NCBI GenBank assembly: GCA_903913365.1
Contig: CAIWKW010000158.1
Location: 1 to 7,798, forward strand
DNA from: Candidatus Doudnabacteria bacterium
Lineage (GTDB): Bacteria > Patescibacteriota > Doudnabacteria > UBA920
Length of the DNA: 7,798 bases
Direction of reading: 5' to 3'
Positions 1 to 5,468 of this stretch are shown here, one piece after another; position 1 is the first letter of the stretch; the number at the start of each line of letters is the position of its first letter. The translations under genes and the position numbers were made by a program. Below the pieces are notes generated by a model. It was not told where the DNA came from and ran no database searches. It saw nothing but the letters and a program-made list of their open reading frames with translations.

Positions 1-51
1 GAACCCGGGGAGGAGGTCATCGTGTGCAGCATAGGAAAAGCATATTTATGA
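1..51 (+). CDS. C-terminal end of an upstream gene (partial)
   Basis: Reading from base 1 gives an open frame of 16 residues, EPGEEVIVCSIGKAYL, ending at TGA (49-51). Its composition is protein-like, and its stop overlaps the ATG at 48-50 of the next gene as ATGA, the usual arrangement for translationally coupled genes. This overlap is the main reason to believe it is a real gene end. The fragment is too short to recognise a family. It suggests that the CAP-domain gene is a downstream member of an operon whose promoter lies outside the window. Confidence 0.45.
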   Translation, partial: EPGEEVIVCSIGKAYL

Positions 52-938
52 AAAAAACCTATATTATTATTTTTACGGTCATTTGTGTTTTGGTTTTATC
101 TGTCGCTTTATGGTACTATCGTTTTGTTTTGGAAAATTTTTCCAAAAATTTGCCCAGCGCCTTTAACGCCATTTCCGGCAATCAGCAGGTTAGCCAGATA
201 AAAAATACAGCTTCGCAAATTTTTACCCCGCCGCCTTTAAAATCAACCGAGAATGACCCTAATTCCAATTTGACCCGAGCCGGAGTTATAACAATAACTA
301 ATGAGCAGAGAAACGAAAACAGCAGCCTTCCGGCATTAAAAGAAAACAGTCTGCTGGATAAGGCCGCTCAGGCAAAGCTTAAGGATATGTTTGCCAAGCA
401 GTATTTTGAGCACATTTCCCCAAGCGGTTTGGGGCCGTCCGATTTGGCAAAGAACGTTGGGTACGGTTATATAATGATTGGCGAGAATTTAGCTTTGGGA
501 AATTTTAAAGATGACCGGGCATTGGTTACGGCTTGGATGAACAGCCCCGGGCATAGGGAAAATATCTTAAATTCCAAATATCTGGACATTGGCGTTGCTG
601 TTGGGCAGGGAACATACGAGGGACAAAAAACTTGGCTTGCGGTTCAGGAATTCGGCAGGCCAACCGGAAGCTGCCCCGCGGTGGACATTGGTTTGAAATC
701 ACAAATAGACACCCAGCAAATTGACGTAACCAACACTCAATCGCAAATTACCGCGTTAAAAAAACAAGTTGATTCGTTAAACCCGCAAATGCAGGCCGAG
801 TACGATACTTATAATAAACGGGTGGCGGAATATAACGACTTAATTCGCGTTTACAACAACAAAGTGGGCAGTTTAAAGTTAATTGTCAATCAATATAACT
901 CGCAAGTAAAAGCTTATGACGCCTGTTTGGGAAACTAA
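48..938 (+). CDS. Secreted or anchored CAP-domain (SCP/PR1-like) protein with C-terminal coiled coil
   Basis: This 296-residue protein starts with MKKTYIIIF followed by a hydrophobic stretch (about 3-24), which acts as a signal peptide or membrane anchor. A low-complexity linker follows, and then a CAP domain (about 78-205). The CAP signature is clear: FEHISP with H122, GENL with E146 and SPGHREN with H169 match the cavity residues of the SCP/TAPS superfamily. The C-terminal 80 residues are rich in Q, N and heptad-like hydrophobics and look like a coiled coil, with cysteines at about 209 and 293. I chose ATG 48 because it overlaps the upstream stop (ATGA). A GTG at 24, eight codons earlier, has a strong AGGAGG seven bases upstream, so a 304-residue form is possible. 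Bacterial CAP proteins are extracellular, but their biochemical role is mostly unknown, so no substrate is proposed. Confidence 0.88.
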   Translation: MKKTYIIIFTVICVLVLSVALWYYRFVLENFSKNLPSAFNAISGNQQVSQIKNTASQIFTPPPLKSTENDPNSNLTRAGVITITNEQRNENSSLPALKENSLLDKAAQAKLKDMFAKQYFEHISPSGLGPSDLAKNVGYGYIMIGENLALGNFKDDRALVTAWMNSPGHRENILNSKYLDIGVAVGQGTYEGQKTWLAVQEFGRPTGSCPAVDIGLKSQIDTQQIDVTNTQSQITALKKQVDSLNPQMQAEYDTYNKRVAEYNDLIRVYNNKVGSLKLIVNQYNSQVKAYDACLGN

Positions 939-948
939 GGTTTTAGGG

Positions 949-977
949 TGGAATTTTTTATAAAATTGGGCTATAAT
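949..977 (+). promoter_or_regulatory. Possible sigma-70-type promoter for the solenoid membrane protein gene
   Basis: A perfect TATAAT lies at 972-977. Seventeen bases upstream is a poor -35 (TGGAAT, 949-954, three of six matches to TTGACA). Transcription would begin about 65 bases before the ATG at 1049. The 110-base spacer is very AT-rich, so a chance TATAAT is possible. No hairpin followed by a T tract separates it from the CAP gene, so read-through from upstream is also likely. Confidence 0.35.
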
Positions 978-1048
978 AAATTAAGTATTTAGCGCATTAA
1001 AATTGTAAATTAAGTGTTTGAAAAAATACCATAATTAAAGCAAAAAAT

Positions 1049-2188
1049 ATGAAATCAAAACATTTTTTCAAAGTTTTTGGTTCAATGGTTTTTTCTATGT
1101 TCTTGGTGGCGGCTCCTGTTTTGGCGGCAGAGGTTATCTCGCCGGATAAAAATAACCCTACTGTAACGCTTGGTAGCCAGGAAACTCATAAAAATCTTTA
1201 TGTGGCTGGAGCGACCGTAACCGTAAACAGCATGACTGCCGGGGACTTGGTTGCGGCCGGAGGAACAGTGGTTGTTGTCGGTAATGTGGAACAGGAAGCT
1301 ATTGCCGCCGGCGGAACTTTGGATTTTTCCGCAAACATTGGCGGTACTGCCCGTTTGGCCGGTGGGAATATTACAGTTAGCGGGCCAGTTGGGGGAGACT
1401 TGGTAATTGGCGGGGGCAATATTAATATAACGGGCAAAGCATCTGTGGCCGGCGATTTGCTTGTTGCCGGAGGCAATGTAGTAGTGGACGCTCCGGTACA
1501 GGGCGATATTAGAATTGCCGGAGGAACCGTAACCTTAAACAATAAGGTTGGCGGACGCGTTTACGTTCGGGCTTCGCGGAGTTTGGTAATCGGTTCATCG
1601 GCTGTAATTGACGGCTCAATTGAATACAGCGGTCCGCAGGAAGCCACGGTCAATTCCGGAGCAAAAATTAGTCGGATTAAATACATCCTGGTTGTTCAGA
1701 AAAATTATCAAAAACAAATTGCCGGAATTATTACCCTTGCTTTTCTTATAAAACTTTTGGCGTGGATAATTGCCGCTTTTGTGGTTGTTCGTTTAAGAAA
1801 GAATTTAATACTGAGCCTTGTCGAAGATATAAAGCAAAAACCCTGGGGTAATTTAGGGATTGGCGTGTTGGCTGCCATTATTACTCCTATTGCCGTAGTG
1901 CTGTTGTTTATTACTTTAGTTGGCTATTATTTAGCCATTATGCTCGGTTTAATTTATGCTTTGCTTCTTGTTGCGGGAAATTTATTTGCATCCATTGTTT
2001 TTGGCTATTTGATTTTATCTCGCCTAAACAAACCGGGAGAGCTTATGGCCGATTGGCAAGCCATATTAATCGGTGTTGTAATTTGGCTGGTGCTGGCGTT
2101 TATTCCGTTTTTAGGATGGCTCATAATGGCGGCTGTATTTTTGATGGTATTTGGCGCCGGGGTAAAGAAAATAAAGCAAAGTTTTTAG
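1049..2188 (+). CDS. Membrane protein with signal peptide and bactofilin-like beta-solenoid ectodomain
   Basis: This is a 379-residue protein. Residues 1-27 are a signal peptide (charged start, hydrophobic core, VLA-A cleavage site). Residues about 45-205 form a glycine- and valine-rich repeat in which a turn such as VAAGGTV, IAAGGTL, RLAGGNI, VIGGGNI, LVAGGNV or RIAGGTV recurs about every 17-19 residues. That is the pattern of a right-handed beta-solenoid like those of polymer-forming bactofilins. Residues about 222-372 contain four or five membrane helices, with a basic loop in between and a KKIKQ tail. The solenoid therefore probably sits outside the membrane, unlike classical cytoplasmic bactofilins. 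Similar solenoid-plus-membrane proteins are often annotated as polymer-forming cytoskeletal proteins, but a filament role here is inference. No strong ribosome binding site precedes the ATG. Confidence 0.8.
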   Translation: MKSKHFFKVFGSMVFSMFLVAAPVLAAEVISPDKNNPTVTLGSQETHKNLYVAGATVTVNSMTAGDLVAAGGTVVVVGNVEQEAIAAGGTLDFSANIGGTARLAGGNITVSGPVGGDLVIGGGNINITGKASVAGDLLVAGGNVVVDAPVQGDIRIAGGTVTLNNKVGGRVYVRASRSLVIGSSAVIDGSIEYSGPQEATVNSGAKISRIKYILVVQKNYQKQIAGIITLAFLIKLLAWIIAAFVVVRLRKNLILSLVEDIKQKPWGNLGIGVLAAIITPIAVVLLFITLVGYYLAIMLGLIYALLLVAGNLFASIVFGYLILSRLNKPGELMADWQAILIGVVIWLVLAFIPFLGWLIMAAVFLMVFGAGVKKIKQSF

Positions 2189-2264
2189 AATTAAATTATT
2201 CGACCAATCCTTTTGCCGCAAAAAAGCGGATATTTGGATAGTGGTTCGGGAAAAATAAATTTGT

Positions 2265-2546
2265 ATGGGATTTTTGGATAAGCTAAAAGATGTAAATGAA
2301 ATGCGCAAGCAGGCCAAACAGATGGAGGCTATGCTCGGCACCGAAACGGTCAGCGGAAAATCCAGCGGCGGAAAAATTGTTTTAACCATGGACGGCAACC
2401 AAAATATTAAAAGCGTGGAAGTTAGCCCTGACATTGTGGGCGACAAAAGCGAAATTGGCCGGCACATCCGCAGCGCTTTGGAAGATTTATTCAAGCAACA
2501 CAAGAAAATGCTTCAAAGCAAGTTTGGCAATATGATGCAGGGCTAG
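2265..2546 (+). CDS. YbaB/EbfC family nucleoid-associated protein
   Basis: This 93-residue protein matches the YbaB/EbfC family along its length. It has an N-terminal amphipathic helix (FLDKLKDVNEMRKQAKQMEAM), a central beta region with the typical G-K-I-V-L-T-M-D-G-N and I-K-S-V-E-V-S-P pattern, and a C-terminal helix with a Met-rich tail. Family members are small dimeric DNA-binding proteins that associate with the nucleoid. The length is slightly shorter than the usual 100-110 residues but complete. In many bacteria the gene lies beside dnaX or recR, and here it does not. The ATG at 2265 has no obvious Shine-Dalgarno sequence. It lies 76 bases after the preceding stop. Confidence 0.9.
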   Translation: MGFLDKLKDVNEMRKQAKQMEAMLGTETVSGKSSGGKIVLTMDGNQNIKSVEVSPDIVGDKSEIGRHIRSALEDLFKQHKKMLQSKFGNMMQG

Positions 2547-2550
2547 AGTA

Positions 2551-2629
2551 TAGAATTTAGAATATTGAATATAGCTGGATAGTCCAACTATTGCTCAAGA
2601 TTCAAAATTCTGGATTCATAATTCAACAA
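2551..2629 (+). repeat. AT-rich imperfect inverted repeat with a central hairpin
   Basis: The spacer between the YbaB gene and the carboxypeptidase gene is built from GAATTTAGAATATTGAAT on the left and GATTCAAAATTC, GGATTC and ATAATTC on the right, which are partly inverse copies. The centre forms a hairpin at 2571-2591: ATAG-C-TGGA, loop TAG, TCCA-A-CTAT. The exact 11-mer ATTCAAAATTC (2600-2610) recurs in the spacer at 4425-4435, also just before a gene start. No T tract follows, so it is not a standard terminator. It looks like a dispersed intergenic repeat. Confidence 0.6.
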
Positions 2630-3568
2630 ATGATAAAAAAAATTCAAATTTTCATTATACTTTCAATTATTTTCGCGGCCGTTTTTCCAGCACCGGCCAT
2701 GGCTCTTCCCATGCCCACCAGCGCCAGCGATTTAATTAGCCAAGTCGGCATAAACGCCAAGGCTTATGTTGTGGCTGATGCCCAGACGGGAGAAATTATT
2801 TCTTCCAATAATGCCGATTTGCCATGGACGCCGGCATCTTTAACCAAGCTGGTTACCGCTCTGGTGGTTTTGGATACCAAACCCAAGTTAACCAAAATTA
2901 TAACAATAACAAATCAGAATCAAATTGCCGGAGCTTGCAACAGCGGGGGAGCCTGCATTAAAGCCAAAGCCGGAGTGAAGTTTACCGTGGATGGATTATT
3001 CCACGCCATGCTGCTGCCTTCCGCCAATAACGCTGCCAGCGCACTTGCGGCCAGTACCGGACTTTCGGTTCAGGATTTTGCCGCGAAAATGAATAAAAAA
3101 GCCTCGGATTTGGGAGCCATAGGTAGTCACTTTAACGAGCCTACGGGAATGGATCCTGCCAATAGCATTACCGCATCAGGTTACGCCAAAATTATCACAG
3201 CGGCTTTTTCCAATCAATATTTGCGGAGTATTGCCGGCCTTTCCCAATACAGCCTGCACTCCACAAATAATTCCAAGTATAATCAAACCATAAAAAATTC
3301 CGACAAGCTGGTAAGCGATCCGGATGTTCAGATTCTGGGAGCCAAAACAGGATACTTAAACGAGTCGGGTTATAATTTTGCTTCTTTGTTAAAATATAAC
3401 GACGGCAGTGAATTGGCGATTGTGGTACTTGGTGAAGACCATTTGTATTCCGCTTTTGCCGAAACAAAACAGCTGGCCAGTTTAGCCGAAGAGGCCAGGC
3501 TTTTGGCTTTATTTAATTTGCCGGCAACGGCAGTTTTGGGAACCAGTACTTCTTTGAGTATGAAATAA
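2630..3568 (+). CDS. D-alanyl-D-alanine carboxypeptidase, peptidase S11 family (DacA/PBP5-like)
   Basis: This 312-residue protein is a serine DD-peptidase that removes the terminal D-Ala from peptidoglycan stem peptides outside the cytoplasmic membrane. Residues 1-25 are a signal peptide (MIKKIQIFIILSIIF..., AMA-LP). All three penicillin-binding motifs are present and correctly ordered: SLTK (S70-K73, acyl-enzyme serine and lysine), SAN (131-133) and KTG (239-241). It ends soon after the catalytic domain, so the PBP5 C-terminal beta domain and amphipathic anchor are missing, leaving a probably free or signal-anchored enzyme. Cysteines C103 and C109 (ACNSGGACI) could form a disulfide, which fits the DsbA-like gene next door. 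I chose ATG 2630 because a TTG at 2591, 13 codons earlier, lies in the AT-rich repeat and would bury the signal peptide. Confidence 0.93.
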   Translation: MIKKIQIFIILSIIFAAVFPAPAMALPMPTSASDLISQVGINAKAYVVADAQTGEIISSNNADLPWTPASLTKLVTALVVLDTKPKLTKIITITNQNQIAGACNSGGACIKAKAGVKFTVDGLFHAMLLPSANNAASALAASTGLSVQDFAAKMNKKASDLGAIGSHFNEPTGMDPANSITASGYAKIITAAFSNQYLRSIAGLSQYSLHSTNNSKYNQTIKNSDKLVSDPDVQILGAKTGYLNESGYNFASLLKYNDGSELAIVVLGEDHLYSAFAETKQLASLAEEARLLALFNLPATAVLGTSTSLSMK

Positions 3569-3638
3569 TATGTAAAAGTTTTTAAATAGATAAGATAAGC
3601 AATTAATTTAATAGAATATATTTATGAATGAAAATATG

Positions 3639-3685
3639 TCCCGCGAAGCGGGATCCCTGCCTGTCGGCAGGCGCCTTTGGCGGGA
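3639..3685. repeat. REP-like element of three tandem hairpins
   Basis: Three perfect stem-loops lie side by side. The first is TCCCGC-GAA-GCGGGA (3639-3653), the second CCTGCC-TGTC-GGCAGG (3656-3671) and the third CGCC-TTT-GGCG (3672-3682). The first arm TCCCGC (3639-3644) can also pair with GCGGGA at 3680-3685, closing the whole unit as a multi-branched structure. It is GC-rich in an AT-rich spacer, so it stands out as a discrete insertion. No T tract follows, so intrinsic termination is unlikely. It resembles extragenic palindromic (REP/BIME) repeats and would form a stable structure in the leader of the DsbA-like gene. Confidence 0.8.
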
Positions 3686-3709
3686 ATTATTTACGATTAA
3701 TTTCAATCT

Positions 3710-4387
3710 ATGAAAAAAATTATTACGATTGTTATTGTGGTTTTAGTGGTTTTAGGTTTTGGATATTTTTTGTTTAAGGCCTCGCCCCAGCAAGCACAAC
3801 AGGCAAATTCATCGCCCTTTAAACTGGATACTTCCGGGGCTAAGCAGATTACGGCTGTGCCGATTTTTGATCCGGCAGTAGACCGTTTTCAGGGAAACGC
3901 CAAAGCAAAAAATGTTTTTATTGAATACGCAGATTTCCAGTGTCCGGCGTGCGCCTCTTACAGTACCATCCTAAAAGATTTAACAACCACTTTTCCGGAC
4001 ACGGTTTTTGTTTACAGATATTTTCCTTTGGAGCAAATTCATCCAAATGCGGTTGAATCCGCTTTGGCCGCGGAAGCTGCCGGAGCTCAGGGCAAATATT
4101 GGGAAATGCATGATATGCTTTTTCAAAAACAAACCGACTGGGAAGGAATTAGCGATCCTTTAAATACTTTTGCCCAGTATGCCCAAACAATTGGTGTTGC
4201 AAATATCGATCAGTTCAAAAGCGATATAACCAACCAAAAGAATAAAGGCATTGTTCAAAACGAAAACAATCAGGCTTTGGGATTAAATTTGCCCGGTACG
4301 CCAACTTTTTTCTTTAACGGCCACTTGCTGCAAAACCAGGACTTAGCAGGGCTTCTCCAGCAATCTCAGCAGTTCGTGAATAAATAG
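3710..4387 (+). CDS. DsbA-family thiol:disulfide oxidoreductase, membrane-anchored
   Basis: This 225-residue protein has an uncleaved-looking N-terminal hydrophobic anchor (about 4-23), a Q/A/S-rich linker, and then a thioredoxin-fold domain of the DsbA/thioredoxin_4 type. The active site is C78-P-A-C81 in FIEYADFQCPAC. The conserved cis-proline is P198 in LPGTPTFFF, as expected opposite the CxxC. A helical insertion (about 112-185) matches the DsbA lid. Proteins of this type oxidise or isomerise cysteines outside the cytoplasm. No DsbB or VKOR partner is in the window, so how it is re-oxidised is unknown. The neighbouring carboxypeptidase with its two cysteines is a possible substrate (inference). 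The ATG at 3710 lacks a clear ribosome binding site and lies 24 bases after the REP-like element. Confidence 0.92.
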   Translation: MKKIITIVIVVLVVLGFGYFLFKASPQQAQQANSSPFKLDTSGAKQITAVPIFDPAVDRFQGNAKAKNVFIEYADFQCPACASYSTILKDLTTTFPDTVFVYRYFPLEQIHPNAVESALAAEAAGAQGKYWEMHDMLFQKQTDWEGISDPLNTFAQYAQTIGVANIDQFKSDITNQKNKGIVQNENNQALGLNLPGTPTFFFNGHLLQNQDLAGLLQQSQQFVNK

Positions 4388-4401
4388 GCAGAGAAATATC
4401 T

Positions 4402-4440
4402 ATGCTCAAAATTCTTAATTCAATATTCAAAATTCAAGCC
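4402..4440 (+). repeat. AT-rich 'ATTCAAAATTC' repeat, second copy
   Basis: This short spacer is composed of CTCAAAATTC, TTAATTC and ATATTCAAAATTC units. It shares the exact ATTCAAAATTC (4425-4435) and the GCTCAA-ATTC opening with the spacer before the carboxypeptidase gene. As there, it ends a few bases before a start codon. It looks like a member of the same dispersed repeat family. Confidence 0.5.
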
Positions 4441-4442
4441 AT

Positions 4443-4865
4443 ATGACCTGGGCTCTGTATGCAGTTTTAAGCGCGTTTTTTGCCTCTTTAGTGGCCATTT
4501 TCGGCAAAATCGGTATAAAGGGCGTAAGCAGCAATTTAGCGGTTGCCGTGCGCACTTTGGTAATTGTCTTTTTTGCGTGGGCAATTGTGCTGGTTGAAGG
4601 CACAACACATCAATTACATACTTGGTCCAGGCACACTTGGATTTTTATTGTTCTTTCCGCGCTGGCCACCGGACTTTCCTGGCTGTTTTATTACAAAGCT
4701 TTGCAAATGGGCGAGGCCAGCCGCGTTGCTCCGATAGATAAGTTATCCGTTGCCCTGACAATTATTCTTGCTTTAATTTTTTTGGGCGAACGCCCAACTT
4801 ACGGCAACATAATCGGCGGCCTGTTCGTTGTTGCCGGAGTTTTAATTACGGTGTTCGTAAAATAG
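4443..4865 (+). CDS. Half-size EamA/DMT-family membrane transporter
   Basis: This 140-residue protein has about five membrane helices (roughly 3-22, 30-51, 66-86, 99-115 and 118-138). It carries the EamA signature, seen in the segment around YYKALQMGEASRVAPIDKLS, which is followed by FLGERPTYGNIIGG. Typical EamA permeases have two such repeats (about 290 residues). Single-domain proteins of this length occur as a separate family and presumably work as dimers. The family exports or exchanges small metabolites, and nothing here identifies the substrate. The gene is complete, not a truncation: it begins at the first helix and ends after the fifth. Its 3' end overlaps by 20 bases the open frame of the minus-strand gene that converges on it. 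Confidence 0.88.
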   Translation: MTWALYAVLSAFFASLVAIFGKIGIKGVSSNLAVAVRTLVIVFFAWAIVLVEGTTHQLHTWSRHTWIFIVLSALATGLSWLFYYKALQMGEASRVAPIDKLSVALTIILALIFLGERPTYGNIIGGLFVVAGVLITVFVK

Positions 4866-5277
4866 TATTATCTTTGTCAAAAGAAAACGAGGCGCTCCGC
4901 GGTGGAGCGCCTCTGTTGATATTTGCGGCCTTGTGTGGCCGCTTGCCATGTTTTTTTCCGATGTGTTTCAGGAGATCCGGCCGGCTAGACAACGGGATGA
5001 GTTCGACTCCAGTCAAACTTTGTCCTTTGTATTGGTAACTTTCGGTCACCTCCGCCACGTCGGCTTTGCCGTCATTGTCAATGTCAATAAGCTCAATGCG
5101 AGTGAGTTTTCGCGCCCGCACAAAGCCTAGTAGTCCGAGCAATTCGGCTTTAATGTGTGAATACTTTTCCCAAACGCAGATGGTTTTTCCGGCGGAAAAA
5201 GTTTTTTGCGCCGTTGCCATGGGTTGGCAGACCAGAAATACTGCCGGCAAAAATGCGAAGCGCATGAGCCATTTCAT
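4846..5277 (-). CDS. Secreted protein of unknown function with an EF-hand-like calcium loop
   Basis: This 143-residue frame starts at 5277 with a good signal peptide (MKWLMRFAFLPAVFLV..., ATA-Q). An AAAGGA sequence is spaced 9 bases upstream, and its ATG overlaps the stop of the small upstream ORF (ATGA). Residues 65-76 (DIDNDGKADVAE) fit a DxDxDG-type calcium-binding loop, with ligands D65, D67, D69, D73 and E76, as in EF-hands or FG-GAP/VCBS repeats. I do not recognise the family. The C-terminal part is odd: from about residue 112 it is encoded by two GC-rich hairpins and then by a terminator-like T tract, with the stop (4846-4848) inside the convergent EamA gene. The natural C-terminus may therefore be near residue 110, with a lost stop or a frameshift; a run of seven A on this strand (4957-4951) is a candidate site. 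Confidence 0.65.
   Translation of the reverse strand: MKWLMRFAFLPAVFLVCQPMATAQKTFSAGKTICVWEKYSHIKAELLGLLGFVRARKLTRIELIDIDNDGKADVAEVTESYQYKGQSLTGVELIPLSSRPDLLKHIGKKHGKRPHKAANINRGAPPRSASFSFDKDNTILRTP
4879..4913 (-). terminator. Intrinsic terminator-like hairpin with T tract on the minus strand
   Basis: A perfect 10-base-pair stem, GAGGCGCTCC and GGAGCGCCTC (4889-4913, five-base loop), is followed on the minus strand by GTTTTCTTTTG. That is a good Rho-independent terminator for the minus-strand unit. On the plus strand the stem could also slow read-through from the EamA gene, though the bases after it are less T-rich. It sits inside the open frame of the 143-residue gene, before its stop. Confidence 0.6.
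4925..4942. repeat. Second GC-rich hairpin beside the terminator
   Basis: GCGGCC (4925-4930), loop TTGTGT and GGCCGC (4937-4942) form a perfect six-pair stem 11 bases from the terminator-like stem. The two stems together look like a composite palindromic element at the 3' end of the minus-strand gene. The local base composition is richer in GC than that of the plus-strand genes. Confidence 0.55.
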
Positions 5278-5411
5278 CTGTCGGTTTCCTTTCTCAGGTT
5301 TTCCGGAGAGTTGGTTTGGGCAGGCGGTAAGGCCGGCTCGGGGTTTGACGTTATGGAGAAAATAACCAAAACCGTTAAGAGCGGGAAAAAGAATCTTAAA
5401 AATCCTCCCAT
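5274..5411 (-). CDS. Small 45-residue membrane or secreted peptide, coupled to the downstream gene
   Basis: This short ORF on the minus strand encodes a 45-residue product. It begins MGGFLRFFFPLLTVLVIFSI, a hydrophobic segment that could be a signal sequence or single membrane helix. A polar proline-rich tail follows (SNPEPALPPAQTNSPENLRK, then ETDR). Two independent signals support it: a strong AAGGAGG (5422-5416) four bases before the ATG, and a TGA stop (5276-5274) that overlaps the ATG of the next gene as ATGA. The two genes are probably translationally coupled. The product has no cysteine, so it is not a lipoprotein. No function can be assigned. It may be a partner or chaperone of the secreted calcium-loop protein, or simply a leader peptide for its translation. 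Confidence 0.7.
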   Translation of the reverse strand: MGGFLRFFFPLLTVLVIFSITSNPEPALPPAQTNSPENLRKETDR

Positions 5412-5468
5412 CAATCCTCCTTAAGGCATAGTTTACATCCTTGGCGTATTTGTGGCGATATATAGGTT
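5412..5468. promoter_or_regulatory. Divergent spacer between the minus-strand unit and mnmA
   Basis: Only 57 bases separate the two start codons, and both genes need a promoter here. The minus-strand gene has its ribosome binding site AAGGAGG at 5416-5422. A TGTAAACT (5437-5430, minus) could serve as an extended -10, without a clear -35. On the plus strand TTTACA (5432-5437) and TATATA (5459-5464) are 21 bases apart, which is too far for a standard promoter, and TATATA is only four bases from the mnmA ATG. Specific promoter positions are therefore uncertain. Confidence 0.35.

Noticed and set aside
952..967. AATTTT-TTAT-AAAATT inverted repeat after the CAP-domain gene
   Set aside because: It is made only of A-T pairs in an AT-rich spacer and overlaps the possible promoter, so it is not convincing as a terminator.
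1198..1542. A 114-codon minus-strand frame inside the solenoid gene
   Set aside because: It is a proline/threonine-rich mirror of the glycine-valine repeat on the plus strand, with no start signal.
2204..2237. Weak nested hairpin (CCGC-A6-GCGG with outer CCAA/TTGG) between the solenoid and YbaB genes
   Set aside because: Its stems are only four pairs long and it has no following T tract; not strong enough to call a terminator.
2111..2503. A 130-codon minus-strand frame across the end of the solenoid gene and the YbaB gene
   Set aside because: It lies opposite the well-recognised YbaB gene and has no recognisable protein features.
3624..3713. A 29-codon plus-strand ORF whose TGA overlaps the start of the DsbA-like gene
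   Set aside because: It has no ribosome binding site, and most of it is the translation of the triple-hairpin REP-like element, so the ATGA overlap is probably chance.
5066..5424. Plus-strand open frames of 99 and 72 codons opposite the minus-strand unit
   Set aside because: They have no signal or domain pattern and lie opposite two minus-strand genes with Shine-Dalgarno sequences, a signal peptide and coupled starts.
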